32,315 nt of DNA from Flavobacterium sp. (GTDB taxonomy: Bacteria > Bacteroidota > Bacteroidia > Flavobacteriales > Flavobacteriaceae). Below, one piece after another: positions 9,561-18,636 of this stretch. A model generated the notes under the pieces. The model saw only the letters and a list, made by a program, of their open reading frames with translations. It was not told the DNA's origin and ran no database searches. The stretch covers positions 1 to 32,315 of the forward strand of contig JAAFGY010000018.1 in assembly GCA_010365135.1 (NCBI GenBank), in the 5' to 3' direction. A program made the position numbers and the translations under genes. Position 1 is the first letter of the stretch. Every line of letters starts with the position of its first letter.

Positions 9561-10380
9561 AGTAGCTATTGTCACTGGAGCTGGCGGAACATTATGTTCT
9601 GCAATGGCCAAAGATTTAGCGAAACAAGGATATAAAGTGGCCCTTTTGGGACGAACTTTAGAAAAGTTAAAAATAGTTGAAGCTGAAATTCAATCGCAAG
9701 GTGGTATTGCTATTTCTATCGTAGCCGATGTTGCAAATGAAAATTCAATTATTGAAGCCAATAAGATAATTATTAAAGAATTGGGTTTTTGTTCTGTTTT
9801 AATTAATGGAGCAGGAGGAAATCAATTGGAGGCTTTTACAAATGTCAACGAATTCGACGAAAGAGAATTAAATGATGAACCAGAAGTTAAAGGGTTTTTT
9901 AATTTGAGTATGACAGTTTTTCAAGATGTGATTAATATCAACACGATGGGAACGGTTATTCCTTCCTTTGTTTTCGGAAAAGTTATGGCGAAACAGAAGA
10001 ATGGAGTGATTATCAACATCGCCTCTATGAATAGTTTTCGTCCACTGACCAAAGTTGGCGCTTATGGAATGGCAAAAGCCAGTGTGGTCAATTTTACCCA
10101 ATGGTTAGCCACTTATTTGGCTCCAGCCAATGTAAGAGTCAATGCAATTGCCCCAGGATTTTTCTTGAATGACCGAAGCCGAAAAATTATGTTCAATGAA
10201 GATGGTACACAAACTCAAAGAGCACATAATGTTTTAGGGCATACGCCAATGAAAAGGTTTGGGGAAGCATCGGAATTAATTGGTTGTATGAATTGGTTAA
10301 TAGATGATAAAGCCGCTGCATTTGTAACTGGAATTGTTGTCCCAGTTGATGGTGGATTTTTGGCTTCTTCTGGAGTATAA
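9544..10380 (+). CDS. SDR-family fructuronate/mannonate oxidoreductase
   Basis: The 278-residue short-chain dehydrogenase is placed to reduce D-fructuronate to D-mannonate with NAD(P)H. The Rossmann glycine motif TGAGGTLC is at the N-terminus and the active site reads Ser161, Tyr174 and Lys178 (YGMAK). The C-terminal part ends in the family-typical GIVVPVDGGF. It does not resemble the long-chain UxuB/UxaB reductases, so it would be a non-homologous replacement, a form common in Bacteroidota uronate operons. It overlaps uxaC by 17 bases, and the mannonate dehydratase follows two genes later. The SDR fold is certain. The substrate is inferred from context; other sugar-acid or sugar-alcohol substrates are possible. 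Confidence 0.85.
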   Translation: MEKSTKVAIVTGAGGTLCSAMAKDLAKQGYKVALLGRTLEKLKIVEAEIQSQGGIAISIVADVANENSIIEANKIIIKELGFCSVLINGAGGNQLEAFTNVNEFDERELNDEPEVKGFFNLSMTVFQDVININTMGTVIPSFVFGKVMAKQKNGVIINIASMNSFRPLTKVGAYGMAKASVVNFTQWLATYLAPANVRVNAIAPGFFLNDRSRKIMFNEDGTQTQRAHNVLGHTPMKRFGEASELIGCMNWLIDDKAAAFVTGIVVPVDGGFLASSGV

Positions 10381-10416
10381 AATTAATGATTGTAAGTAAG
10401 ACAGAAAATAACAAAT

Positions 10417-11160
10417 ATGAGTGTAGATCAGTATAAAAAAGAAGTTAGTATGATGAAATTGGATAAACTCATAGCAATGCGTGAAAGTATTTCTAAAGCT
10501 GTTTTTCCAATAAATGACAACGAATTATTAAGTCGTTTTGAACAACTTTATACAGGAGCCATAAATGATGTGTTACGCGAGTTTTGTTTGATGAATCAAG
10601 CATTGCCGAATTATATTATTCCACTGCGTGAATATCAAACTGTTGCTGGATTTGCTTTTACAGTTAAAAGCTCGCCCAGTACTAAAGTTTCTGGTGAAAT
10701 GGAATTTAGAACCCAAATGCTAGATGAAATGAAAGAGAATGCTTTTGTGGTTTGGGATAGTAGTAAGGATGAAGAATCTACTTCTTGGGGAGGTGTAATG
10801 ACCGCTACTGCAAAAAGAAAAGGAATAAAAGCGGCCTGTTTAGAGGGTGGAATTCGGGATACTCATCAAATTTTAGAAGCCGATTTTCCTGTTTTTTATA
10901 GGTATCGTTCCTCAAACGGAAGTTTGGGAAGATGTTTAATTACGGATTATCAAGTGCCATTACAAATAGGAAGTGTTATCGTAAAACCCGGTGATGTTGT
11001 GCTTGGAGACGTTGATGGAGTTTTAGTGGTACCAAGAGATATTGCTTTTGATGTTTTGGTTCGAGCAGAAGAAATTAAGGAAAACGAAAAGAAAATTTTT
11101 GGATGGGTTGCCGAAGGGCAAAGTGTAAGAGATATTACAGATAAGGGTGGCTATTTTTAA
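10417..11160 (+). CDS. RraA-family (HMG/CHA aldolase-like) protein
   Basis: The 247-residue protein has the RraA/class II aldolase-like fold signature: WGGVMTATAKRKGIKA, then GGIRD with Arg147 and Asp148, and the C-terminal GDVVLGDVDGVLVVP. In characterised 4-hydroxy-4-methyl-2-oxoglutarate aldolases the corresponding Arg-Asp pair binds the pyruvyl group and the metal, so the pair is consistent with enzymatic rather than purely regulatory function. About 30 residues at the N-terminus precede the core; an alternative start at 10450 (second Met cluster) would remove part of this. It sits between the fructuronate reductase and mannonate dehydratase with short gaps (36 and 15 bases), so its substrate is probably a sugar acid of that route. 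An aldol cleavage of KDG is a speculation. Confidence 0.8.
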   Translation: MSVDQYKKEVSMMKLDKLIAMRESISKAVFPINDNELLSRFEQLYTGAINDVLREFCLMNQALPNYIIPLREYQTVAGFAFTVKSSPSTKVSGEMEFRTQMLDEMKENAFVVWDSSKDEESTSWGGVMTATAKRKGIKAACLEGGIRDTHQILEADFPVFYRYRSSNGSLGRCLITDYQVPLQIGSVIVKPGDVVLGDVDGVLVVPRDIAFDVLVRAEEIKENEKKIFGWVAEGQSVRDITDKGGYF

Positions 11161-11175
11161 TTCACAAAGAAAATA

Positions 11176-12144
11176 ATGAAATTAACTTTTTTATTTTTTG
11201 GAAATACTCCCGATGAAAAATGGCAGTTATGTAGGCAAATGGGGATAGATTATGCCATAGCAAAATTAGCTCCTGAACTTACGCAAATGCCTTCTATCGA
11301 TGATTATGATTCCTTTGAACATTCAAAAAACATATTTGAAAAAGAAGGATTCAATTTATACGGTTTAGAAGGCGATCAATTTGATATGAACCGAATAAAA
11401 TTGGGTTTGGAAGGAAGAGAAAGAGATATTGAAAAGTATTGCAAGATGCTTGAGAATATGAACAAACTCGATGTAAGATTGCTTTGTTACAATTTTATGG
11501 CTACTGGTTGGTATCGAACACACAAAAATTTGCCAGAAAGAGGAGGAGCTATTGTTAGCGGTTTTTGTTATGAAACAGCAAAAAAAGAACCTATTTCAAA
11601 ATATGGAACATTTAGCGAAAATCAAATTTGGGATAATTACAAATGGTTTATTGAACAAATTATGCCAGTAGCGGAGTCAAATGGCATAAAAATGGCACTT
11701 CATCCTGATGATCCACCCATTTCACCTTTGCACGGAATTAGTCGGATTTTAACCTCGGCCAAAGCAATTGATAAAGCACTATCATTATCAACTAGTCCTT
11801 CACACGGACTTACATTTTGTCAAGGAACATTCACTACTATGAATGAAGATGTTCTGCAAATGATTCAAAAACATGGCAAAAACAAAAAAATATTTTTTGT
11901 ACATATAAGAGACGTTATTGGAACTCCAGAAAATTTCAGTGAAACTTTTCACGATAATGGGCCTACTAATATGTTCCAAATGATGAAAGGGTATAAAGAA
12001 GTTGGTTTTGATGGACCTTTGCGTTCCGACCATGTTCCTGCAATGGCGGGAGAAAAAAATGAAAATGTTGGGTATGAAATGAAAGGAAATCTCTTTGGAA
12101 TTGGTTACATAAAAGGATTGATTGATGCTTGTGAATATTATTAA
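11176..12144 (+). CDS. uxuA: Mannonate dehydratase
   Basis: The 322-residue TIM-barrel enzyme should dehydrate D-mannonate to 2-keto-3-deoxygluconate (EC 4.2.1.8). Visible UxuA-family motifs are HPDDPP (His176), the metal-site region SHGLTFCQGTF, VHIRDV, FHDNGPTNM and RSDHVPAM. It is shorter than the E. coli enzyme (about 394), matching a shorter subgroup with the same active-site blocks. It lies 15 bases after the RraA-like gene and 14 bases before the transporter gene, so all are one operon. Assignment to the family is firm. That its substrate is mannonate is supported by the upstream isomerase. Confidence 0.9.
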   Translation: MKLTFLFFGNTPDEKWQLCRQMGIDYAIAKLAPELTQMPSIDDYDSFEHSKNIFEKEGFNLYGLEGDQFDMNRIKLGLEGRERDIEKYCKMLENMNKLDVRLLCYNFMATGWYRTHKNLPERGGAIVSGFCYETAKKEPISKYGTFSENQIWDNYKWFIEQIMPVAESNGIKMALHPDDPPISPLHGISRILTSAKAIDKALSLSTSPSHGLTFCQGTFTTMNEDVLQMIQKHGKNKKIFFVHIRDVIGTPENFSETFHDNGPTNMFQMMKGYKEVGFDGPLRSDHVPAMAGEKNENVGYEMKGNLFGIGYIKGLIDACEYY

Positions 12145-12158
12145 TTTAAGATTTTAAA

Positions 12159-13802
12159 ATGAATAAATTACAGCTATTAGATTACATTACTATCATCATA
12201 TATATGGTGCTAATGGCTGGTATTGGTATTTTTTTAGGAAAATATATAAGAAATATAGGTGATTATTTCAAAGGAGGAACCGCTGTGTCGTGGGTTGCTG
12301 GCGGAATTAGTAATTTTATGACTAAGTTCAGTACTTTTGTTTTCGTTGCTTATGCTGGTGTTGCTTATTCGGACGGACTGGTTGCCATAACCGTTATGTG
12401 GTCCACGGTTTTACCTTCTTTATTTGCGGTTTTTATATATGCAAAATTATGGAAAAGAGCGGGTATTATAAGTCCTGTTGAATTTTTAGAAACAAGATTC
12501 AATTCTTCTATTCGTCAAATATTTTCTTGGTCGGGTGTTTTTCTTAAGCTTTTAGATGACATGATCAAATTGTATTCCATAGGTATTTTTGTGATGGCTG
12601 CCTCTGGGATTCCTTTTAGTACCGCAGTAATTTATTGTGGCATAGTTGTATCAATATATACTGTTGTTGGTGGTTTCTTGGCCGTAGTTGTAACCGATGT
12701 AGTTCAATTTGTAATATTATTGTTTTCAACAGCCATTTTGGTGCCTTTGGCCTATAATGCTGCTGGTGGTTTTTCCAATATGCAAGTTGTAATTCCAGAC
12801 CATATGGATTGGTTTAATGGAGATAAAGGAATGCCTTTTTTTCTTTTCGTTTATTATATCACTATTTTGATAAAATATTTGGGAAACTGGACTTTTATTC
12901 AACGTTTTTATAGTGCTAGATCTGAATCGGATGGTAAAAAAATAGGAATATTATCTGCGGTTCTTTTTTTAATTTTCCCAATAGTTTTTTTGTTTCCTGC
13001 CGTTGCAGCTCGAGTAATTTTACCCAATCTAGAAAACCCTGAAATGGCTTATGTAGCAGTATGTTTAAAACTTTTACCACCTGGAATTATGGGTTTAATG
13101 ATTGCGGCTATGTTTGCGGCAACAATGTCGGTTTTAAGTGCAGAATTTAATGTTACCGCTAGCGTTTTAACGCGTGACATTTACCAACGGATGTTTCGTA
13201 AAAATGCTTCACCTCAAGAGACATTATGGGTTGCCAGAATAATGACTTTGATGGTGGGTGCAATAGTCACAGTTGGGGCTTTATTTGTGGAGAAATTGGG
13301 TGGAGCCTTTCAAGTGAACCAATATTTATCCGGAATTTTTTCAATTCCCATGATTATTCCCGTAATAATGGGAGTTGTTTTTTGGAGACCACAACCGTGG
13401 GGAGCCTTGGCTTCAATGATAATTGGAATAATTTTGGGGGTTATATTAAATGCAGGAAATTATTTTAGTTGGGAATTGACTACAATTATTGAAGTTATTG
13501 TTTGTTTGACTGTGTTTTTAGGCTCTGGTTTCTTTTTGTCCGATAATACTATTTACAATGATAAAGTAAAGACTTTTTTCAAGAAACTGGCTACTCCAGC
13601 GAAAGTGGAATTTAAAGATGACTCGGTAATAGGCGGCATAATGAAATTATATGCAGTTGCCTTTATAGTTACAGGTTCGATGTTCATTGCCATGGGGATT
13701 CCATCGGTTGATAATTTGAGCGGTAAATTAGCCATTACCTCTGGAATTATATGTTTGATTGGCGCTTTAGTTTTTTATTCTAAGAGAGAAAAGAACGGAT
13801 AA
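12159..13802 (+). CDS. Sodium/solute symporter (SSS family), likely hexuronate importer
   Basis: The 547-residue inner-membrane protein has about 13-14 hydrophobic segments and the SSS-family start: a first membrane helix (LLDYITIIIYMVLMAGIGIF), then GDYFKGG and a glycine/serine-rich second segment with SNFMTKFSTF. It would import a sugar or sugar acid together with sodium. As the last gene of the glucuronate operon (14 bases after uxuA) it most likely carries free glucuronate or a related acid from periplasm to cytoplasm. This substrate is inferred from position only. SSS proteins in PULs also carry neutral sugars. Confidence 0.92.
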   Translation: MNKLQLLDYITIIIYMVLMAGIGIFLGKYIRNIGDYFKGGTAVSWVAGGISNFMTKFSTFVFVAYAGVAYSDGLVAITVMWSTVLPSLFAVFIYAKLWKRAGIISPVEFLETRFNSSIRQIFSWSGVFLKLLDDMIKLYSIGIFVMAASGIPFSTAVIYCGIVVSIYTVVGGFLAVVVTDVVQFVILLFSTAILVPLAYNAAGGFSNMQVVIPDHMDWFNGDKGMPFFLFVYYITILIKYLGNWTFIQRFYSARSESDGKKIGILSAVLFLIFPIVFLFPAVAARVILPNLENPEMAYVAVCLKLLPPGIMGLMIAAMFAATMSVLSAEFNVTASVLTRDIYQRMFRKNASPQETLWVARIMTLMVGAIVTVGALFVEKLGGAFQVNQYLSGIFSIPMIIPVIMGVVFWRPQPWGALASMIIGIILGVILNAGNYFSWELTTIIEVIVCLTVFLGSGFFLSDNTIYNDKVKTFFKKLATPAKVEFKDDSVIGGIMKLYAVAFIVTGSMFIAMGIPSVDNLSGKLAITSGIICLIGALVFYSKREKNG

Positions 13803-13859
13803 AAATATTACTTTTTTCAGCATTTGAATAGTATTGAAAAAATGATACATTTACATTCT

Positions 13860-13886
13860 ATTAGAAATACAATATCTAATTTTTTT
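13860..13886 (+). terminator. Weak hairpin plus T-run, possible operon terminator
   Basis: ATTAGA (13860-13865) and TCTAAT (13875-13880) can pair around 9 bases and are followed by a run of T. It falls 57 bases after the symporter stop, where the uronate operon should end. The stem has only one G-C pair, so confidence is low. The rest of the 191-base gap shows only a TGTCAA/TTGACA inverted pair (13896-13901, 13927-13932). Confidence 0.3.
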
Positions 13887-13993
13887 CAACAGGAATGTCA
13901 AAAAGCGGGAAGTTCCACTATATGAATTGACACTTTAGTTTTAAATTCATTTAAATCAGAATCATATTTTTATCTTTTCAATTAGTAAACAGA

Positions 13994-15028
13994 ATGAAAA
14001 AAGTAACCACCATTAATGAAATTGCCAAACTTGCCAATGTTTCAAGAGGAACAGTTGATAGAGTAGTAAATAATCGAGGATATGTAGCTGAGGATAAGCT
14101 AAAAATAATACAGAAAATCATTAAAGATTTAAACTTTGTACCCAATACGCACGGAAGGAATTTGGCACTAAATAAAAGTTTTACCATTGCAATGGTTTTT
14201 CAAGAACACTCAGAAGGAGATTATTGGGAACCTCTTATAAATGCGGGTAAAGAATTTTATGTCAACTATATGCATTTGGGCGTTAGAATTAATTATTACT
14301 TTTTTGATTATAAAAACCTTTCGGCTTTCACAGATATTGAAGAAAAAATTTTTTCAGACCAAAACGATGCTGTAATAACTACAAAGCCTCAAAACCCTAC
14401 GCTAAAAGCTTTTTTGAAAAAATGTTTACAAAAAGAACTTCCTTATGTTTTGGTGGGATCTAGTGATACAAGCTTTAAAGCCTTATGTAATTTAGGCCAA
14501 GATGCATTGCATAGCGGAAGATTAGCGGGAAAATTAATCAATTATACTCAAAAGGAAAATGCAACCTATGTTATATTTAATTTATTCAATGAAAATAATA
14601 TTAATACCAATGTTGTGAATCGAATCAAGGGTTTTAAAGCTTTTTTTGCAGAAAATAATACGCCTAAAATCAAAGTTGATGTTGTTGATATTAGTGTTGA
14701 CGACCCAGCGCTAATCAACAAAATAAAAGAGAGAATTAATCCTTTGGGTGAAAATGATGGTATTTTTATTCCTAACTCTAAAGCCCATTTTATAGCTCAG
14801 TTTGTTAATAAGGAAAAATTAAAAAGGTTTATCGGGTTTGATTTAATCAAAGATAACGTAGATGCATTGAAAAGCGGAAAAATTGATTTTCTAATTAATC
14901 AAAAGCCATACGATCAAGCTTACCAAGGGTTAGAAATTTTGTATCGTTTTTTAGGAACAAATCAACAACCGATGGATATTGTTCAGATCAATGAAGAAAT
15001 TATTGTAAGCGAAAGTTCATTCAAGTAA
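13994..15028 (+). CDS. LacI-family transcriptional regulator
   Basis: The 344-residue protein has an N-terminal LacI helix-turn-helix (residues 5-28, INEIAKLANVSRGTVDRVV) and a hinge region GRNLALNKS with Leu57, the position that in LacI proteins intercalates at the operator centre. A periplasmic-binding-protein-like effector domain follows (about 65-340). The recognition helix has GTVDRVVNNRG instead of the more usual TVSRVLN, a subgroup seen in other sugar regulators. It lies between the uronate operon and the enzyme block and is the only dedicated DNA-binding regulator in the window. It is therefore the candidate for binding the TGTGC-N4-GCACA dyads, two of which have a central C-G step as LacI operators usually do. 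The effector would be a uronate-pathway or oligosaccharide intermediate. Confidence 0.93.
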   Translation: MKKVTTINEIAKLANVSRGTVDRVVNNRGYVAEDKLKIIQKIIKDLNFVPNTHGRNLALNKSFTIAMVFQEHSEGDYWEPLINAGKEFYVNYMHLGVRINYYFFDYKNLSAFTDIEEKIFSDQNDAVITTKPQNPTLKAFLKKCLQKELPYVLVGSSDTSFKALCNLGQDALHSGRLAGKLINYTQKENATYVIFNLFNENNINTNVVNRIKGFKAFFAENNTPKIKVDVVDISVDDPALINKIKERINPLGENDGIFIPNSKAHFIAQFVNKEKLKRFIGFDLIKDNVDALKSGKIDFLINQKPYDQAYQGLEILYRFLGTNQQPMDIVQINEEIIVSESSFK

Positions 15029-15064
15029 TTGGATTTTGTAACTTGTTTTATAGCACTTAAAAAT

Positions 15065-15080
15065 ATGTGTTCGAGCACGT
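15065..15080 (+). promoter_or_regulatory. Candidate operator 2 before the GH39-like gene
   Basis: ATGTGTTCGAGCACGT is an imperfect palindrome (6 of 8 positions match between half-sites) of the TGTGY-N4-GCACR pattern with a central CG. It lies 37 bases after the regulator stop and 112 before the GH39-like start. No clear TAnnTTTG element is seen near it. Confidence 0.5.
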
Positions 15081-15191
15081 TTTAATTGAAAGCATTGAAA
15101 ATTAAAAGAATTTTAAAGATACCCTTAATTCGGAAACTAATTACGAGCAAAAAATAATTTTATTTACCGTTTGTTTTAATTAATACCCTTT

Positions 15192-16742
15192 ATGATACAA
15201 AATATTAAAAGTCTATTTTCTCAAGCAAGAATACAAAACGGTACTACTTTTTGTTTATTCATTTGGTTCAGTTGTTTTTTGAGTAGCCCATATTCTATTG
15301 CTCAGCAAATAGACACTACAATAGATCGTGTAAAAACGGATTTGAAAATAAAATTGCCCTTACTTGGTTCGGTAAAATATAGAAATGCCAACGAGATTGA
15401 GTCATCGAATTGGATTATTGGTTGCGAAGGATTGGATCGTGATCTTACGGATTATGATCAATACAAAGAGTATCTTAACCCATTAGGAATAAAAGTTTTG
15501 CGAATGCAAGCTGGTTGGGCAAAAACGGAAAAAATAAGAGGTGTTTACGATTGGTCTTGGTTAGATCACATCATCAATGATGCAACTAGCAAAGGATTTA
15601 CCATTTGGTTGCAAACTTCGTATGGAAACACCCTTTATCCTGAAGGTGGAGGTATGACTTTAGGTGGGGGAATTCCGAAATCAAAAGAAGCTTTACTCGC
15701 CTATCATAAATGGGTTGAAGCATTAGTTAGTCGTTATAAAAATAAAGTTAGGGATTGGGAGGTTTGGAATGAACCCAATTTTGGTGATAATTCTGAAAAT
15801 ACTCCGGAGTTAATGGCTGAATTTAATATTAATAATGCCAAAATTATTAAAAAGATTCAACCCAATGCCAAAATTACAGGCTTGTCTATAGGCCATTTTA
15901 ATTACAAGTATGCCAATGATTTCTTTAAATATATTTCCAAAAAAAGGAAAATGAAATTATTTGATTATATGGCATATCATGATTATGTCTATAATCCCGA
16001 TTCGAATAATCTAACAGTATTTGAATTAAAGGCATTACTGCAAAAATATGGTCCAAATGTAAAATTGAGACAGGGTGAAAATGGAGCACCTTCAGCATTT
16101 GGAGCTGGAAGAGGTGCGTTATGGGATTATGATTGGACTGAATTGTCTCAGGCAAAATGGAATTTACGTCGCATGTTGGGCAATTTAGGTAATGATGTAG
16201 AATGTTCCATTTTTAGTATTATTGATTTAGCTTACACTACTGGACCCATTAATAAATTGAATCATAAAGGCATAATTAAAGCAGATGAAACTAAAAAAGC
16301 TTTAGGTCCTAAAATGGCGTATTATGCAATGCAAAACCTAACGGCTATTTTTGATAATTCTTTGCAAAAATTACCTGGTTTTTCACATACTTTTAATATT
16401 TCAGGAGTAAATAATAGTGACTTTCGGTACTCAATGAGTAATGATAGGGGGATTACAGTAGGTGGATATGAAAATAAAGTTTCAAAAAAACAATTGTATG
16501 CCATTTGGAAAAATGAATATATTCCATTAAATACCAATGAATTAAGTGAAGTTACTTTCTCCTTTGCAAATTGTACTATAGAAAACCCTGTATATGTAGA
16601 TTTATTGACGGGTAAAGTGTATGATATTCCTTCAAAACAATGGAGTAAAAAAGGAACTATATATACTTTTAAAAACATACCAATTTATGATTCTCCTATT
16701 CTTATAGCAGATAAAAGTTTGATAAACAGCACTAATTTATAA
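15192..16742 (+). CDS. Secreted clan GH-A glycoside hydrolase, GH39-like
   Basis: The 516-residue protein has a long N-terminal leader with a hydrophobic core (20-32) and a signal peptidase cleavage site near Ala37/Gln38. The rest is a TIM barrel of clan GH-A: the acid/base Glu194 lies in WEVWNEPN after strand 4, and Glu296 in LRQGENGAP is the likely nucleophile. This layout and spacing suit a retaining hydrolase. The motifs fit GH39 (beta-xylosidase, alpha-L-iduronidase and others) best, but GH5 or another clan A family is possible. A beta-rich C-terminal part (about 410-505) follows the barrel, as in GH39 enzymes. The gene heads a two-gene unit with the GH10 gene (31-base gap) and has a candidate operator upstream. 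Its substrate is unknown. Confidence 0.75.
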   Translation: MIQNIKSLFSQARIQNGTTFCLFIWFSCFLSSPYSIAQQIDTTIDRVKTDLKIKLPLLGSVKYRNANEIESSNWIIGCEGLDRDLTDYDQYKEYLNPLGIKVLRMQAGWAKTEKIRGVYDWSWLDHIINDATSKGFTIWLQTSYGNTLYPEGGGMTLGGGIPKSKEALLAYHKWVEALVSRYKNKVRDWEVWNEPNFGDNSENTPELMAEFNINNAKIIKKIQPNAKITGLSIGHFNYKYANDFFKYISKKRKMKLFDYMAYHDYVYNPDSNNLTVFELKALLQKYGPNVKLRQGENGAPSAFGAGRGALWDYDWTELSQAKWNLRRMLGNLGNDVECSIFSIIDLAYTTGPINKLNHKGIIKADETKKALGPKMAYYAMQNLTAIFDNSLQKLPGFSHTFNISGVNNSDFRYSMSNDRGITVGGYENKVSKKQLYAIWKNEYIPLNTNELSEVTFSFANCTIENPVYVDLLTGKVYDIPSKQWSKKGTIYTFKNIPIYDSPILIADKSLINSTNL

Positions 16743-16773
16743 CCTTTTAGATCAAAATAATTAATAAATACCG

Positions 16774-18585
16774 ATGAAATCAATAAATCTAATTTGCACA
16801 ATCTTAATCCTTTTTTGTGTAAATGTTTTTGCTCAAAACCCCAATAATTTATCTGCTGATTTATTAGCTCTAAATCCAGTAAATTGTTTTCCAAACAATT
16901 CTATCAAACAATTCGTTTCAAAAGACATTTCAAATGGAATAAAACCCGCAGTATTTGAAACTAAAACGGATAAAAAGCAAATGTCAATTGTAAATGCAGA
17001 GGTTTTTTCGGTAGCAAAATCTCACTATGATGTAGCTACAACTTGGAAAACCTCAAAAGACATTAAAAAAGGGGATGTAGTTTTGGCCAGAGTTTCTTTT
17101 CGTGTGCTATATGCAAAACAAGAGTCAGGCGAAGCCATAGTTTACTTTTATGTTCAAAAACAAAATTCGAGTGCCGATAAAAGTATTATCATTCAACTTG
17201 GAGCTGGTCCTGAAGGGAAAACCTATGATTTGCCATTCATTGCATTAGAAGATTTGCCAGCAGGCGAGGGGCAAATTGCAATTTCCTTCGGCGCACTACA
17301 ACAAAAAGTGGAAGTTTCAAATATTGAGTTATACAATTTCGAAAATAAAATAAGTTTGAATAAGTTGCCTACAACTCGTTTTACTTATAATGGAAGAGAA
17401 AAAAATGCCGCTTGGCGAGAACAAGCTCTCAAACGAATAGAAGAAATTCGAACAGCACCTATTGACATTAAAATTGTGGATACTAATAATAAGCCAATTT
17501 CTGGAGCCAAAGTTGAAGTCAAAATGGTGCAATCCGATTTTATTTGGGGAACAGCAGTCAATGAAGCTCTATTAGCTAATGAGTTGCCCAATTCGTCAAA
17601 ATATAAAAAAGTGCTTCAAGAATTTTATAACACCATTGTAATAGAAAATGGATTTAAAGGAGGTGCTTGGAACCAAAACCCTAAACTTCAACAGGAAACT
17701 ATAAAAGCATTTGAATGGGGGGAACAAAATGGTTTTCGTCAGCGTGGTCATAATTTAGTATGGCCAGCCTGGAAATTTAACCCTAAATCCACCAAAGAGT
17801 TAGCTCTTAAAGACCCAATTGCGTTTGAAAAGTTTATAGAAGATCATATTAAAGAAAAGGCATTATTTTTAAAAGACAGAGTCATTGCATGGGATGTAAT
17901 CAATGAAATGATGCACGAAAAAGACTTTTTTGCTTATTTGCCAAAAGATATAGAAGTAAAATGGTTTCAAATTGCCAAAGAGGTTGATCCCAATGCCCAA
18001 ATGTTTATCAATGAATACGGAATGTTGAATAGCATTTCAAGTCCAAAAAACATAAAGGAATACATTCAAACCATTTCAGACTTAAGATCCAAAGGAGCTC
18101 CTATTGAGGGTATTGGAATTCAAGGACACGTTGGACGCCAACCAAGAGATCCAGCACAAGTAATTTCAGACCTTGAAATGTTTAAATCTGTTGGTCTTCC
18201 GGTTCAAATAACTGAATTTGACATCAATATGAAAGATGAAGAATTACAGGCCGACTATACAAGGGATTTTCTAATCGCTTGTTACAGTTCTCCAGTAGTC
18301 ACTGGATTTACAATGTGGGGATTTTGGGAGTCAAAACATTGGAAAAAAGATGCAGCAATGTTCAGAACCGATTGGTCTGAAAAACCCAATGCAGGAATAT
18401 GGAGAGATTTGGTGACCAAACAATGGAAAACTAATTTTACAGGAGTATCAAATAAAGAAGGACAAGTGAAATCCACAGGACATTTAGGCAGCTACGAAAT
18501 GACCATCACAAAAGGAAATTTGATTAAAACAATTAAGTTTAATGTTGCAAAAAATTCTAAAACATTAGAAGTGATTTTGCAGTAG
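16774..18585 (+). CDS. Secreted GH10-family enzyme, plant-type architecture, with N-terminal binding module
   Basis: The 603-residue protein has a signal peptide (cleavage near Ala20/Gln21) and an N-terminal beta-sandwich (about 40-190) of carbohydrate-binding type. Next comes a short beta segment (PISGAKVEVKMVQSDFIWG), which also precedes the catalytic domain in plant-like GH10 xylanases, and then a GH10 barrel. Acid/base Glu378 lies in WDVINEMM and nucleophile Glu481 in QITEFDIN. Where classical xylanases have HTLVWHSQ this has HNLVWPAW, so the minus-subsite residues differ. GH10 normally cuts beta-1,4-xylan. Here the target is uncertain because no other xylan-specific gene is obvious. A C-terminal beta tail (about 555-603) follows the barrel. 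It is co-transcribed with the GH39-like gene. Confidence 0.87.
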   Translation: MKSINLICTILILFCVNVFAQNPNNLSADLLALNPVNCFPNNSIKQFVSKDISNGIKPAVFETKTDKKQMSIVNAEVFSVAKSHYDVATTWKTSKDIKKGDVVLARVSFRVLYAKQESGEAIVYFYVQKQNSSADKSIIIQLGAGPEGKTYDLPFIALEDLPAGEGQIAISFGALQQKVEVSNIELYNFENKISLNKLPTTRFTYNGREKNAAWREQALKRIEEIRTAPIDIKIVDTNNKPISGAKVEVKMVQSDFIWGTAVNEALLANELPNSSKYKKVLQEFYNTIVIENGFKGGAWNQNPKLQQETIKAFEWGEQNGFRQRGHNLVWPAWKFNPKSTKELALKDPIAFEKFIEDHIKEKALFLKDRVIAWDVINEMMHEKDFFAYLPKDIEVKWFQIAKEVDPNAQMFINEYGMLNSISSPKNIKEYIQTISDLRSKGAPIEGIGIQGHVGRQPRDPAQVISDLEMFKSVGLPVQITEFDINMKDEELQADYTRDFLIACYSSPVVTGFTMWGFWESKHWKKDAAMFRTDWSEKPNAGIWRDLVTKQWKTNFTGVSNKEGQVKSTGHLGSYEMTITKGNLIKTIKFNVAKNSKTLEVILQ

Positions 18586-18603
18586 ATTTTAATTAAGTAA
18601 ATA

Positions 18604-18611
18604 TATATTTG
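18604..18611 (+). promoter_or_regulatory. -7 element before the lipid-anchored beta-helix gene
   Basis: TATATTTG matches TAnnTTTG, with TTTG at 18576-18579 as a loosely spaced -33 candidate. The dyad at 18637-18652 lies 26 bases downstream. A second, poorer -7-like element (TAATATTG, 18632-18639) overlaps that dyad. Confidence 0.45.
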
Positions 18612-18636
18612 TGATTGTATAATTTATTTCATAATA

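Noticed and set aside
13812..13842. TTTTTTCA/TGAAAAAA inverted repeat after the symporter gene
   Set aside because: It is almost pure A/T with a 15-base loop; such repeats are expected by chance in this low-GC sequence.
16322..16678. 118-residue reverse-strand open frame under the GH39-like gene
   Set aside because: It lies wholly inside a well-supported gene, has no recognisable domain and no promoter.
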